DNA of 18,089 nt from BRH-c25 sp029553855 (GTDB lineage Bacteria > Bacillota > Clostridia > Lutisporales > Lutisporaceae). Below the pieces are notes generated by a model. It was not told the origin of the DNA and did not search any database. It saw only the letters and a program-made list of their open reading frames with translations. The stretch lies in NCBI GenBank assembly GCA_035375865.1, contig DAOSQO010000034.1, forward strand, positions 1 through 18,089, given 5' to 3'. A program made the position numbers and the translations under genes. Every line of letters begins with the position of its first letter. Within the stretch, counting starts at the first letter, position 1. Shown piece after piece: positions 1-7,074 of this stretch.

Positions 1-98
1 AACATATTCAGTATCGGGTGTTAAACGCCTGAAAAGACCAATGCATTTTATTAACGTGTTATATAGAGATTTTAAAAATAATATTAAGGGTTGGTTGT

Positions 99-1670
99 AT
101 GATAAGAGGAAAAAGAATTGCAAAAACAGCATTTATAATAATGATGATATCATTATTCAGTAAAATACTTGGATTTGTCAGAGAAATGGTTATTGCCGCA
201 AAATATGGAGCATCTATTGACTCTGATGCATATATCATGTCCATTACCATACCTTCATCAGTATTTGTTGTTGTAGCAGGCGCTTTAGCTACAACTCTCA
301 TCCCAGTGCTGTCGGAAAAAATTGTAAACAAATCAAAAAAGAACACCTTAAAGTTTATAAACAACAGTTTAAACGTAACATTGTTTCTAAGCATTGGCAT
401 TACAGCATTAGGTATTATTTATGCCCCGGTGTTGGTAAAAACTATTGCGCCAAAGTTTTCCGGGGAAAGATATGACCTTACTGTACAGCTTACAAAACTG
501 ACATTCCCCATGGTTGCTTTTACCGTGTTATCCGGCGTCATTACAGGTGCACTTCAATCCTTCGGCAGATTTGCTGCGCCTGCTGCAACCGGATTGCCCT
601 ACAGCATAATAATTATTTTTACTGCTTTAACGCTAACAGATGCATATGGCATAAAGGGCCTGGCAATTGCTACTGTTGTCGCCGGATTGGCTCAGGTCCT
701 TATACAAATGCCTTCACTTTTTAAAGAAGGTTATGGATATGAGTTTGTATTTGACATCAGGGATAAAGGTATCAGTAAGATATTGCTGCTGACAGTTCCG
801 GTTATGATAAGCACAGGTGTACAACAAATAAATATCGTTATTGGCAGAATAATGGCATCCGGCCTTGCGGTGGGAAGCATATCGGCTCTGAACTATGGAA
901 ACAGGCTGACAGGTTTTGTGTCGGGAATATTCATAGCAGCAATATCCACGGTAACTTATCCGACAATGGCAAAGCTGAATGCATGCTATGATATGTCTGC
1001 TTTAAGGAAGGTATTGCTGAAGGGGATGAATGCAATCATACTTATTATTTCACCGGCTGTTACCGGGCTTATTGCACTCAGATATCCGATAATCAGGCTT
1101 TTGTTTGAGCGAGGAGCTTTCGATAAAAATGCAACGCAAATGACAAGTACGGCTTTGCTTTATTTGTCATTTGGGTTGCTTGGGTACGGGGTGAGGGATT
1201 TATTGAATAATGCTTTTTATTCAATACAGGATGCAAAGACTCCGATGATTAATGGTATTTTTACCGTAACGGCAAATACAATATTGCTCTTGACATTGGT
1301 TAAGCCTGTTGGAATCGGGGAGTTGGCACTTGCTGCCTCACTGTCTGCAATATTAGGAGCATTTATTTTGATGAGCAGTCTTTATAAAAAAATAGGAAAT
1401 TTCGGAGTAAAAGAGTTTATGTGTACATCCTTCAAGGCCATTGCAGCGTCAGCGATAATGGGCATTATTGTCAGTGTATCCTATAAATTCATGATGTCAA
1501 TTAACGGTATGAACACCTCAATCACACAGGCTGTTGGCCTTTTCACTATTATCGGCATCGGAAGCTTGGTATACTTATTCATTATTAGCCTGCTTAATGT
1601 CGAAGAAGTGCGTGAGATTTTCGAATTTGGAAGAAGAATAAGCAGGAATGCCCTTGGTAAACTGTTCTAA
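99..1670 (+). CDS. murJ: Lipid II flippase MurJ (MviN family)
   Basis: A 523-residue multi-pass membrane protein of the MurJ/MviN branch of the MOP exporter superfamily, which moves lipid-linked peptidoglycan precursor across the cytoplasmic membrane. The N-terminal signature KILGFVREMVIAAKYG (about residues 22-37) is the classic MurJ start. LLFERGAFD (about 345) and the YSIQDAKTPM stretch (about 375) are further family landmarks. Most of the protein is hydrophobic segments, and the length is as expected (roughly 500-520). The ATG at 99 has an AAGGG ribosome site at 86-90, eight bases upstream. No partner gene is visible: the upstream 98 bases are A+T-rich with no recognisable coding, and the next gene is convergent. 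The family assignment is secure. Other MOP-family exporters (for example polysaccharide flippases) are less likely given the N-terminal signature. Confidence 0.93.
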   Translation: MIRGKRIAKTAFIIMMISLFSKILGFVREMVIAAKYGASIDSDAYIMSITIPSSVFVVVAGALATTLIPVLSEKIVNKSKKNTLKFINNSLNVTLFLSIGITALGIIYAPVLVKTIAPKFSGERYDLTVQLTKLTFPMVAFTVLSGVITGALQSFGRFAAPAATGLPYSIIIIFTALTLTDAYGIKGLAIATVVAGLAQVLIQMPSLFKEGYGYEFVFDIRDKGISKILLLTVPVMISTGVQQINIVIGRIMASGLAVGSISALNYGNRLTGFVSGIFIAAISTVTYPTMAKLNACYDMSALRKVLLKGMNAIILIISPAVTGLIALRYPIIRLLFERGAFDKNATQMTSTALLYLSFGLLGYGVRDLLNNAFYSIQDAKTPMINGIFTVTANTILLLTLVKPVGIGELALAASLSAILGAFILMSSLYKKIGNFGVKEFMCTSFKAIAASAIMGIIVSVSYKFMMSINGMNTSITQAVGLFTIIGIGSLVYLFIISLLNVEEVREIFEFGRRISRNALGKLF

Positions 1671-1688
1671 GCCGGGCTTTTTATTTTT
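1650..1688 (+). terminator. Candidate intrinsic terminator of murJ
   Basis: GCCC at 1650-1653 pairs with GGGC at 1674-1677, with further inner pairing of CTTGG and CTAAG. The T-rich run TTTTTATTTTT follows at 1678-1688. The stem lies over the murJ stop codon and the run enters the end of the convergent topB gene, ten bases away. The stem is short and bulged, so this is a moderate call. Confidence 0.5.
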
Positions 1689-3873
1689 CCTGCATTGCTT
1701 TCCATTTTGAAAGGGCATCAGCCATTGCAGTGTTTATGGATTCTTCTTTTTTTTGTTGATGCATGAATTTTTGAATTGTTCGTTTATCGCTGCTCTCGGT
1801 CATTTCATCCATACGTTTGTTGAAACTGGAGAGCTTTTCGCGGAAGCCACAGCTGCAGGTGAAGAGCCTGCCTTCACCTTCTCCCTTCAGCTCCATTTTC
1901 TTATGACACTCGGGGCAACGGGCGTTGGATAGCTGTGCCACACCCTTTCGATAACCGCATTCACGATCCGGACAGATAAGCATACGTCCCTTTTTGCCGT
2001 TGACCTCCAGTAAGAACTTGCCGCATTGGGGGCATCGTGTTCTTGTCAAATTGTCGTGCTTATACGTTACACTGCTGGAAATGACGGAGGAGACCAGTTT
2101 TTCCGCATGAGTTCTTATATTGCTGATAAAGGCACCGGAACTTGCCTTTCCTTTGCTGATGTCATAAAGCTGCTGCTCCCATTTTGCGGTCAGTTCAGCA
2201 GATCTGAGATCATGAGGGGAAAGGTCTATCAGTTGAATTCCCTTTGCTGTGGGAAATATTTCCCGGCCTTTTTTTTCAATGTAAAAGGTGTCAAAAAGCT
2301 TTTCTATTATATCTGCCCGTGTCGCAGGAGTACCCAGACCGCCGGTTCTATCCAGGGTTTCTTTCAGATCCTTATCCTCAACATACTTTCCGGGATGTTC
2401 CATAGCTGTTAGCAATGTAGCTTCAGTATACCTTGCGGGGGGCTTTGTTTTCCTGTTGTTTGCCTTAACAGATAAAAACCTTAGCTTATCGCCCTTTTGC
2501 ATAAGAGGAAGAGATTGCTCCCTATCCTCGGCATCGGCATTATCATCATTGGAATCATCTCTGTCATTATATACGGCCTTCCAGCCCAGAGTTTTAGTTG
2601 CTTTGCCCCTGGCAAAAAGCTGTTCTCCCGCAGCCTCTGCTTTAATAGTCGTCTGTTCATACTGATAAGCAGGGCTGAGAACGGCGATGAAGCGCTTTGC
2701 AACTAGGTCAAATATATTGCGTTCTTCGGCACTGAGGGAAGAAAGCCTTACAGGCTGCTCGGTGGGGATAATTGCATGATGGTCGCTGACCTTGCTGTTA
2801 TCAACCAGGCGGCTTGTGGTATTTATTTTCCCTTTAAGAAGATTTTGCACTGCCCCCGCGTATGACCCGACTGCAATGCTTTTTAATCTGTCAGGCAGCG
2901 TCGCTACTATATCGGAGGTTATGTGCCGGGAGTCTGTCCTGGGATATGTCAGCACCTTGTGCCTTTCGTACAGGGTCTGCATTATTGACAGGGTCTGTTT
3001 GGCGGAATATCCATACCGCTTATTGGCATCTCTTTGCAATTCTGTTAAATCGTAAGCCAGGGGATGAGGCTCACTTTTAGCTTCTTTCTTTATATCCGTT
3101 ATTTCCCCCGTTTGACCGCTAAGTTTTGATGCAATGGTCTCCGCTTTTGCTTTATCAAACAACTGTGTACTTCCGTTGTTCTTATCTTTCCAGGTCAATA
3201 TGAATCCGTCGGTTTTAGCTTCAATAGTCCAGTAATCCTTTGGAACAAAGCTTTTTATCTCATTCTCACGCTGAACAATAAGCGCCAGGGTAGGAGTCTG
3301 TACTCTGCCTGCAGATAATTGCGCATTGTGCTTGCAGGTAAGGGCACGGGTTACATTAAGGCCTATAAGCCAGTCAGCTTCAGCCCTGCACTGGGCTGCT
3401 CTGTATAAATTATCAAAATCCTTGCCGGGCTTTAATTGGTTAAAGCCTTCCCTAATAGCATTATCTGTCTGAGATGAAATCCATAAGCGTTTTATCGGCT
3501 TCCTGAAACCTGCTTTTTCAATAATCCATCTGGCGACTAATTCCCCTTCACGACCCGCATCGGTGGCGATGATAAGTTCATCGACTTCATTCTGTTTCAA
3601 CAGACCACGTACAATTCCATATTGCTTCGAGGTTTCCTTGATAACCGTAAGCTCCATCTTATCGGGGAGCATAGGAAGATCTTGCAGGTTCCAGGATTTA
3701 TACCTTTTGTCATAGACTTCCGGATCGGCTAAGGTAACCAGATGACCCAGGGCCCAGGTTACAATATATTTGTTGCCGGAAATATAGCCGTTGTTATTTT
3801 GATTACAGCCTAATACCTTTGCCAAGTCCCTTCCCACAGAAGGCTTCTCGGCTAATACCAGTGTTTTCCCCAT
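1681..3873 (-). CDS. topB: DNA topoisomerase III (type IA)
   Basis: A 730-residue type IA topoisomerase that relaxes or decatenates DNA through a transient 5'-phosphotyrosine link. The Toprim domain starts at the N-terminus with LAEKPSVGRDLAKVLG (catalytic Glu9) and the acidic motif DAGREGE (105-111). The active-site motif YPRTDSR places the nucleophile at Tyr310. SAGRVQTPT (187-195) is another family motif. The last 120 residues hold two Cys4-like zinc ribbons (CPQC...CPDREC and CPEC...CSC). Length matches TopB of Bacillus (about 727) rather than TopA. The start is supported by AAAGGAG seven bases upstream on the minus strand. The gene is convergent with murJ and divergent from rubrerythrin, so it is probably its own transcription unit. 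TopB homologues also occur on integrative elements, but nothing mobile is visible beside this one. Confidence 0.93.
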   Translation of the reverse strand: MGKTLVLAEKPSVGRDLAKVLGCNQNNNGYISGNKYIVTWALGHLVTLADPEVYDKRYKSWNLQDLPMLPDKMELTVIKETSKQYGIVRGLLKQNEVDELIIATDAGREGELVARWIIEKAGFRKPIKRLWISSQTDNAIREGFNQLKPGKDFDNLYRAAQCRAEADWLIGLNVTRALTCKHNAQLSAGRVQTPTLALIVQRENEIKSFVPKDYWTIEAKTDGFILTWKDKNNGSTQLFDKAKAETIASKLSGQTGEITDIKKEAKSEPHPLAYDLTELQRDANKRYGYSAKQTLSIMQTLYERHKVLTYPRTDSRHITSDIVATLPDRLKSIAVGSYAGAVQNLLKGKINTTSRLVDNSKVSDHHAIIPTEQPVRLSSLSAEERNIFDLVAKRFIAVLSPAYQYEQTTIKAEAAGEQLFARGKATKTLGWKAVYNDRDDSNDDNADAEDREQSLPLMQKGDKLRFLSVKANNRKTKPPARYTEATLLTAMEHPGKYVEDKDLKETLDRTGGLGTPATRADIIEKLFDTFYIEKKGREIFPTAKGIQLIDLSPHDLRSAELTAKWEQQLYDISKGKASSGAFISNIRTHAEKLVSSVISSSVTYKHDNLTRTRCPQCGKFLLEVNGKKGRMLICPDRECGYRKGVAQLSNARCPECHKKMELKGEGEGRLFTCSCGFREKLSSFNKRMDEMTESSDKRTIQKFMHQQKKEESINTAMADALSKWKAMQEK

Positions 3874-4099
3874 ATATTCTCCTTTAAAGCCACAGGTAAC
3901 ACGGATTCGTACCGGACTCCGCCGAACACACGAATACTTTATTTTAATCCGTAGAGGTATATGTTCTGCACAAACTCAGCGCTTCCGATACTTGTATTAA
4001 TAAGTGGCTATTTGTATATATAATGACATATAGCAGGGATGGTTTATGCTTACCTGCTCTTTTTCTAGTATATCATTTATAATATTTTAAAAAAAGTAC

Positions 4100-4128
4100 T
4101 TGCAAAAGCAAAGACTATATGGTAAATT
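4100..4128 (+). promoter_or_regulatory. Candidate sigma-A promoter for rubrerythrin/desulfoferrodoxin
   Basis: TTGCAA at 4100-4105 and TAAATT at 4123-4128 are separated by 17 bases, acceptable for a vegetative -35/-10 pair. The leader to the rubrerythrin start would be about 135 bases. The surrounding DNA is A+T-rich, so chance matches are common. Confidence 0.35.
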
Positions 4129-4210
4129 AATGTAAAGAGAATAATTATTAATATATAACTATTATTAAAACAAGCAGCGATGGGTAGAAACAATATAACG
4201 CCGGCACGAA

Positions 4211-4247
4211 ATTTATTGAATTGTAATTTAATAGGTTTACAATAAAT
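4211..4247. repeat. Inverted repeat just upstream of rubrerythrin
   Basis: ATTTATTG (4211-4218) and CAATAAAT (4240-4247) are perfect 8-base inverted arms. An overlapping alternative pair is ATTGTAA (4220-4226) with TTACAAT (4237-4243). It ends eight bases before the ribosome site AAGGGGAG (4255-4262), so it could be an operator or an RNA hairpin controlling translation. It fits neither a PerR nor a Rex consensus cleanly. Confidence 0.4.
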
Positions 4248-4269
4248 TAAAGATAAGGGGAGAATGATT

Positions 4270-4803
4270 ATGAACTTAAAAGGAACAAGGACAGAGGCTA
4301 ATTTAATGGCAGCCTTTGCAGGAGAAAGTCAGGCGAGGAACAAATACACTTATTTTGCTTCAGCGGCAAAAAAGGAAGGTTATGAGCAGATTTCAGAGAT
4401 TTTCCTGAAGACTGCCGAGAATGAAAAGGAACATGCGAAGCTTTGGTTTAAGGCTCTTGGGGGTATCGGCAATACTGCAGAAAATCTTTTGCATGCAGCC
4501 GAAGGGGAAAACTACGAATGGACAGACATGTATAAACACTTTGCAGAGGTTGCGGAAGAAGAAGGTTTCATAGACCTTGCTCAACAGTTCCGGGCAGTTG
4601 CGGAAATAGAGAAAACCCATGAGGAAAGATATCGTGCACTTCTTAAAAACATAGAAACAAAGACTGTATTTGAAAAAGAAAACAATATTTTATGGGAATG
4701 CCGTAACTGTGGACATCTTACATATTCAAAGGATGCGCCGGAGGTCTGTCCGGTATGCAACCATCCCCAAAGCTTTTTTGAGGTAAGAAAAGAAAATTAT
4801 TAA
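4270..4803 (+). CDS. rbr: Rubrerythrin
   Basis: A 177-residue diiron peroxidase of anaerobes that reduces hydrogen peroxide to water in the cytoplasm. The N-terminal ferritin-like four-helix domain carries the two carboxylate/histidine motifs: Glu19 with E52-K-E-H55, and Glu93 with E114-K-T-H117. The C-terminal rubredoxin-like domain has two CxxC pairs (C144/C147 and C160/C163) for one iron. Both the domain order and the length are standard. An ATG also lies at 4264, but it is only one base from the AAGGGGAG ribosome site. The ATG at 4270 is seven bases away and gives the family-like start MNLKGTRTEANL, so I chose it. Desulfoferrodoxin follows after 34 bases, probably in the same transcript, giving a superoxide-to-peroxide-to-water detoxification pair. 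Confidence 0.95.
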   Translation: MNLKGTRTEANLMAAFAGESQARNKYTYFASAAKKEGYEQISEIFLKTAENEKEHAKLWFKALGGIGNTAENLLHAAEGENYEWTDMYKHFAEVAEEEGFIDLAQQFRAVAEIEKTHEERYRALLKNIETKTVFEKENNILWECRNCGHLTYSKDAPEVCPVCNHPQSFFEVRKENY

Positions 4804-4837
4804 TATAAATTGTAAAGTTAAAGAAGGAGGTGGAAAT

Positions 4838-5221
4838 ATGTGCAGTAATCAGAGGTTTTTTATCTGTAAGCACTGCGGCAATTTAGCGGAGCTGATAATT
4901 GATAAAGGCACGCCCCTTGTATGCTGCGGCGAAAAAATGACCGAACTTGTGGCAAATACCGTTGATGCAAGCAAAGAGAAGCACGTTCCGGTTGTCAAAG
5001 TCAATGGGAATATAATTACCGCAACTGTCGGCAGTGTTATTCATCCCATGGAGGAGAAGCACCATATCGCGTTTATATATCTGGAAACCAAAAATGGAAG
5101 CCAGAGAAAGTGCCTGAAGGTCGGGGATGAACCCATTGCAGAATTTACACTGATAAACGATGAAGCAGTGGCTGTGTATGAATACTGCAACCTGCATGGC
5201 CTTTGGAAAACCGTACTTTAA
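4838..5221 (+). CDS. dfx: Desulfoferrodoxin (superoxide reductase)
   Basis: A 127-residue two-iron (2Fe-type) superoxide reductase that reduces superoxide to peroxide without making oxygen. The N-terminal desulforedoxin domain has the centre I cysteines C10, C13, C29 and C30. The catalytic domain holds the centre II ligands: His49 in EKHVPV (with the family Glu47 and Lys48), His69 and His75 in HPMEEKHHI, and Cys117/His120 in EYCNLHGLW. All key residues are present and the length is typical. An AAGGAGGTGG ribosome site precedes the ATG. The gene lies 34 bases after rubrerythrin, which would remove the peroxide formed. Confidence is high. Confidence 0.96.
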   Translation: MCSNQRFFICKHCGNLAELIIDKGTPLVCCGEKMTELVANTVDASKEKHVPVVKVNGNIITATVGSVIHPMEEKHHIAFIYLETKNGSQRKCLKVGDEPIAEFTLINDEAVAVYEYCNLHGLWKTVL

Positions 5222-5249
5222 AGACAATCTGCCGGTTACTTTTGTTTTT
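5209..5249 (+). terminator. Candidate terminator after desulfoferrodoxin
   Basis: AACCG (5209-5213, at the end of the gene) pairs with CGGTT (5233-5237), closely followed by TTTTGTTTTT (5240-5249). The stem is only five pairs with a 19-base loop, but the T-run is good. It would separate the oxygen-defence genes from the eut operon. Confidence 0.4.
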
Positions 5250-5271
5250 CCCTAATGCCTTTAATAATATT

Positions 5272-5299
5272 TTGGAATATCAAAGGATTCTTCTAAATA
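5272..5299 (+). promoter_or_regulatory. Candidate promoter of the eut operon
   Basis: TTGGAA (5272-5277) and TAAATA (5294-5299) are spaced by 16 bases. Transcription from here would begin shortly before the antiterminator hairpins at 5344 and give a leader of about 255 bases before eutS. The match is weak, and it is called mainly because a promoter must lie between the desulfoferrodoxin end and those hairpins if the leader is to be transcribed as a separate unit. Confidence 0.3.
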
Positions 5300-5343
5300 T
5301 ATTAGTGTAGGGCATAAAACTGAGTTTCACAAGACTGTGTGAT

Positions 5344-5389
5344 GAAGCAACGGAGCTTCTTGAGAGAAATATATCATCAGTGGAGATGA
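5344..5389 (+). promoter_or_regulatory. Dual-hairpin ANTAR (EutV) target in the eutS leader
   Basis: Hairpin P1 is GAAGC (5344-5348), hexaloop AACGGA (5349-5354), GCTTC (5355-5359). Hairpin P2 is TCATC (5374-5378), hexaloop AGTGGA (5379-5384), GATGA (5385-5389). Both loops have A at position 1 and G at position 4, the signature recognised by ANTAR proteins in tandem hairpins. P1 also contains the 13-base eut leader motif AGCAANGRRGCUY, here AGCAACGGAGCTT. Known biology: phosphorylated EutV binds such pairs and prevents formation of an overlapping terminator. Here the competitor structures at 5353-5540 use the 3' half of P1 and the 5' half of P2. Confidence 0.8.
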
Positions 5390-5540
5390 CCCCCGCTGTC
5401 AATCCCCCACTGATGATATAGCCTCCGGCGGATGCACACGATTTCGTAAGGAAATTTATCTCACTACGTGAGATACGAAATCGGCGCACAAGTACGCTGG
5501 AGGCGCACTTGAATTCTCTTGGGGAGCTCTAATAATTTTC
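5353..5540 (+). terminator. Large branched terminator-like structure in the eutS leader
   Basis: Bases 5353-5368 can pair without interruption with 5514-5529 (16 pairs, four of them G-U), followed by TAATAATTTTC. Inside, 5370-5383 pairs with 5407-5420 (14 perfect pairs) and a second palindrome spans 5421-5504. Together they form a possible three-way junction. The outer stem consumes the 3' half of ANTAR hairpin P1, and the first inner stem consumes the 5' half of P2. The fold is therefore mutually exclusive with the EutV-bound form. Neither inner hairpin has its own T-run. Termination by the whole fold is inference: the final T-run is imperfect and the structure is far longer than a usual terminator. 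Confidence 0.5.
5421..5504. repeat. Large interrupted palindrome inside the eut leader
   Basis: GCCTCCGGCG (5421-5430) pairs with CGCTGGAGGC (5495-5504), ten pairs including one G-T. CGATTTCGT (5439-5447) pairs with ACGAAATCG (5475-5483), nine pairs. ATCTCAC (5458-5464) pairs with GTGAGAT (5468-5474), seven pairs. GGCGCAC is directly repeated at 5483-5489 and 5502-5508. The element is richer in G+C than its flanks and looks like a small hairpin repeat. Whether it is mobile, a remnant of an insertion sequence end, or part of the regulatory RNA is not decidable here. Confidence 0.6.
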
Positions 5541-5562
5541 TGCGTGAAAAGGATGGAATACT

Positions 5563-5910
5563 ATGAATAGTGAGAAAAAAAGGGTTATACAGGAATATGT
5601 ACCCGGGAAGCAAATAACGCTGGCACATCTTATAGCAAAACCTCAGAAATCATTATGCAAAAAGCTTGGCCTGCCTGAGAACATCAGGAACGCAATAGGC
5701 ATACTTACAATCACCCCCGGTGAAGCAGCGATAATTGCTGCTGACACGGCAGTTAAGGCTGCTAATGTCGAGATAGGCTTTGTAGACAGATTCAGCGGTT
5801 CTCTTGTTATTACAGGCGAAACTGAATGTGTAGAAGCCGCAATAAAATCTGTTCTGGTATTGTTAGCCGATATTTTGCAATTTACACCGGCAAGTATTAC
5901 AAGATCATAG
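5563..5910 (+). CDS. eutS: Ethanolamine microcompartment shell protein EutS
   Basis: A 115-residue BMC-domain hexamer subunit of the circularly permuted EutS/PduU type, forming part of the ethanolamine microcompartment shell. Near-diagnostic blocks are IQEYVPGKQITLAHLIA (9-25), IGILTITPGEAAIIAAD (45-61) and IGFVDRFSGSLVITG (71-85), all in the order and spacing of enterobacterial EutS. AAAAGGA at 5547-5553 lies nine bases before the ATG. It is the first gene of the operon, preceded by the antitermination leader and followed nine bases later by eutP. EutS of Escherichia coli has a glycine near residue 39 that bends the hexamer. The equivalent stretch here (GLPENIRNAIG) is two residues longer, so the bend may differ. 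Confidence 0.95.
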   Translation: MNSEKKRVIQEYVPGKQITLAHLIAKPQKSLCKKLGLPENIRNAIGILTITPGEAAIIAADTAVKAANVEIGFVDRFSGSLVITGETECVEAAIKSVLVLLADILQFTPASITRS

Positions 5911-5919
5911 GCCGGGGAC

Positions 5920-6342
5920 ATGAGAAGAATAATGCTTATCGGGAGGTCCGGCTGCGGTAAGACCACTTTGGTACAGGCTATCAATAATTTGGACAGAGTC
6001 CATACAAAAACACAGACTGTGGAGTTTCACTTAAATATGATAGATACTCCGGGAGAATATATAGAAAATAGATTGTTTTATAAGGCATTGATTGTCACTT
6101 CGGCGGAATGTGATGTAATTGCACTGGTTCAGTCCTGCACAGATAAAGAATGCGTATTTCCTCCTAAATTTGCATTTGTTTTCCCAAAACCGGTAATAGG
6201 GATAATTACCAAAGCAGATTCTGAAGAAGTTAGTTTTACTGATACTGTTAAATGCCTGAAAATGTCTGGGGCTCATAATATTTATTATACCAGTTCGTAC
6301 ACGGGGGAAGGAATAGAAGCTATTAGAAAAATGATGGAATAA
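5920..6342 (+). CDS. eutP: EutP, P-loop nucleotide-binding protein
   Basis: A 140-residue Ras-like P-loop protein of the EutP/PduV family. It shows the Walker A loop GRSGCGKT (8-15), the switch II motif DTPGEY (42-47) and a guanine-specificity-like TKAD (97-100). Members have been linked to microcompartment positioning and, in some studies, to acetate kinase activity; the exact role here is open. The ATG has only a weak GGGG ribosome site (5914-5917) and lies nine bases after eutS, so translational coupling is likely. The position between eutS and eutV matches the Gram-positive eut operon order. Confidence 0.9.
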   Translation: MRRIMLIGRSGCGKTTLVQAINNLDRVHTKTQTVEFHLNMIDTPGEYIENRLFYKALIVTSAECDVIALVQSCTDKECVFPPKFAFVFPKPVIGIITKADSEEVSFTDTVKCLKMSGAHNIYYTSSYTGEGIEAIRKMME

Positions 6343-6428
6343 AAGGGATAGACGGGCATATAAATTTAATAGTATAAAATAAATTAGCAAAAATTATATA
6401 GTTTTTAGCATTTCGGGAGGGGAAGCAC

Positions 6429-6998
6429 ATGGGGAAAAAGATAGTTATAGCCGATGATGAGCCTATTACTATGATGTACCTGAGCGAGATGCTGAAGGAA
6501 TACGGATACGATGTTGCCGGGGAGGCTTTTGATGGATTTGATGCAGTGGAAATATGCAGGAAATATAAGCCCGACCTGGTGCTTATGGATGTAAAAATGC
6601 CGCTGCTGGATGGTATAAAAGCAACAAAAATAATAATGAATGAAGAGCTGTCCGACTCGGTTGTATTGCTTACCGCATACAGCGAGAACGAATTTGTTGA
6701 GCAGGCAAAAGAAGCGGGAGTAATGGGATACTTAGTAAAACCCATTGATGAGAAATGCCTTTTGCCTGCCATTGAAGTAGCGATATCTAAAGGGAAAGAA
6801 ATAAAGCGCATTAAGGATGATGCGGTAAAGGCAAAAGAGGACCTGGAGTCAAGAAAAATAATTGAAAGGGCTAAAGGCATGCTGATGAAAAAATTCAAGA
6901 TTACGGAAGAGGAGGCCTATAATAGAATCAGGAAGCTAAGCATGGATAAAAGATGCTCCATGATGAAAATTGCCGGTGCCATAATATTAAGTGATTAG
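6429..6998 (+). CDS. eutV: EutV, ANTAR-domain response regulator (antiterminator)
   Basis: A 189-residue two-domain regulator. The receiver domain (1-120) has the acidic pair Asp9/Asp10, phospho-acceptor Asp54 in LVLMDVKMP, Thr82 and Lys104 (YLVKPI). A basic, coiled-coil-like helix (122-140) leads into an ANTAR RNA-binding domain (about 135-187) with the typical IIERAKGMLMKKFKITEEEA block. In Enterococcus and relatives, EutV is phosphorylated by the kinase EutW on sensing ethanolamine and then binds dual hairpins to block terminators. Two such targets are present here, before eutS and just after this gene. GGGAGGGG at 6415-6422 is a strong ribosome site. The 86-base gap after eutP is A+T-rich and may hold a promoter, but none stands out. 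No eutW follows. Confidence 0.95.
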   Translation: MGKKIVIADDEPITMMYLSEMLKEYGYDVAGEAFDGFDAVEICRKYKPDLVLMDVKMPLLDGIKATKIIMNEELSDSVVLLTAYSENEFVEQAKEAGVMGYLVKPIDEKCLLPAIEVAISKGKEIKRIKDDAVKAKEDLESRKIIERAKGMLMKKFKITEEEAYNRIRKLSMDKRCSMMKIAGAIILSD

Positions 6999-7033
6999 CA
7001 TATAGGAATGGAGAAAAAACAAAATGAATAGCC

Positions 7034-7074
7034 GAAGCACATCGTTGTGCTTCTTTATCAGGCAAAGCAGCCGA
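7034..7074 (+). promoter_or_regulatory. Dual-hairpin ANTAR (EutV) target before eutA
   Basis: Hairpin P1 is GAAGCAC (7034-7040), hexaloop ATCGTT (7041-7046), GTGCTTC (7047-7053). Four bases later comes P2: TC, a bulged A at 7060, GGC (7061-7063), hexaloop AAAGCA (7064-7069), GCCGA (7070-7074). Both loops have A1 and G4 as ANTAR proteins require. P2's loop and 3' arm form the 5' arm of the terminator at 7064-7103, so binding of P1-P2 and terminator formation exclude each other. This is the textbook EutV arrangement. Confidence 0.85.

Larger units (their letters stand above)
3874..4269. other. Non-coding region between topB and rubrerythrin
   Basis: A divergent intergenic region of almost 400 bases with no credible gene on either strand. 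It contains an imperfect hairpin (ATTCGT 3905-3910 with ACGAAT 3930-3935) that would lie in the topB leader. It also contains a terminator-like hairpin (AGCAGG 4032-4037 with CCTGCT 4053-4058, then CTCTTTTTCT), a candidate promoter at 4100-4128 and an inverted repeat at 4211-4247 (both listed separately). TTATAATATTTTAAA at 4077-4091 loosely resembles a PerR box (11 of 14 specified positions), just ahead of the candidate -35. That would make sense for oxygen-stress genes but is weak in such A+T-rich DNA. Confidence 0.6.

Noticed and set aside
1681..3873. topB as part of an integrative or plasmid-derived element.
   Set aside because: No integrase, relaxase, repeats or attachment sites are visible, and the neighbours are housekeeping or metabolic genes.
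3885..3945. AAAGCCACAGG and the hairpin beside it as a possible cobalamin riboswitch.
   Set aside because: Only a fragmentary B12-box resemblance; none of the other conserved cobalamin riboswitch segments is present. I found no cobalamin riboswitch in the window.
4032..4066. AGCAGG/CCTGCT hairpin with a T-rich tail as a terminator of an upstream plus-strand gene.
   Set aside because: No plus-strand gene ends nearby (topB is on the minus strand). It may be chance or part of a leader, so it is only mentioned under the intergenic region.
5320..5343. TTCACA/TGTGA hairpin (5327-5331 with 5338-5342) as the first ANTAR hairpin.
   Set aside because: Its hexaloop AGACTG has C, not G, at position 4. 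The pair at 5344-5389 fits both loops.
5280..5489. A short minus-strand open frame within the eut leader.
   Set aside because: It lies over the palindromic RNA structure, has no ribosome site or recognisable domain, and is explained by the inverted repeats.
6323..6898. A long open frame on the minus strand across eutP and eutV.
   Set aside because: It is a shadow of eutV: serine/isoleucine-rich, with no motif, no ribosome site, and lying opposite a clear two-domain regulator.
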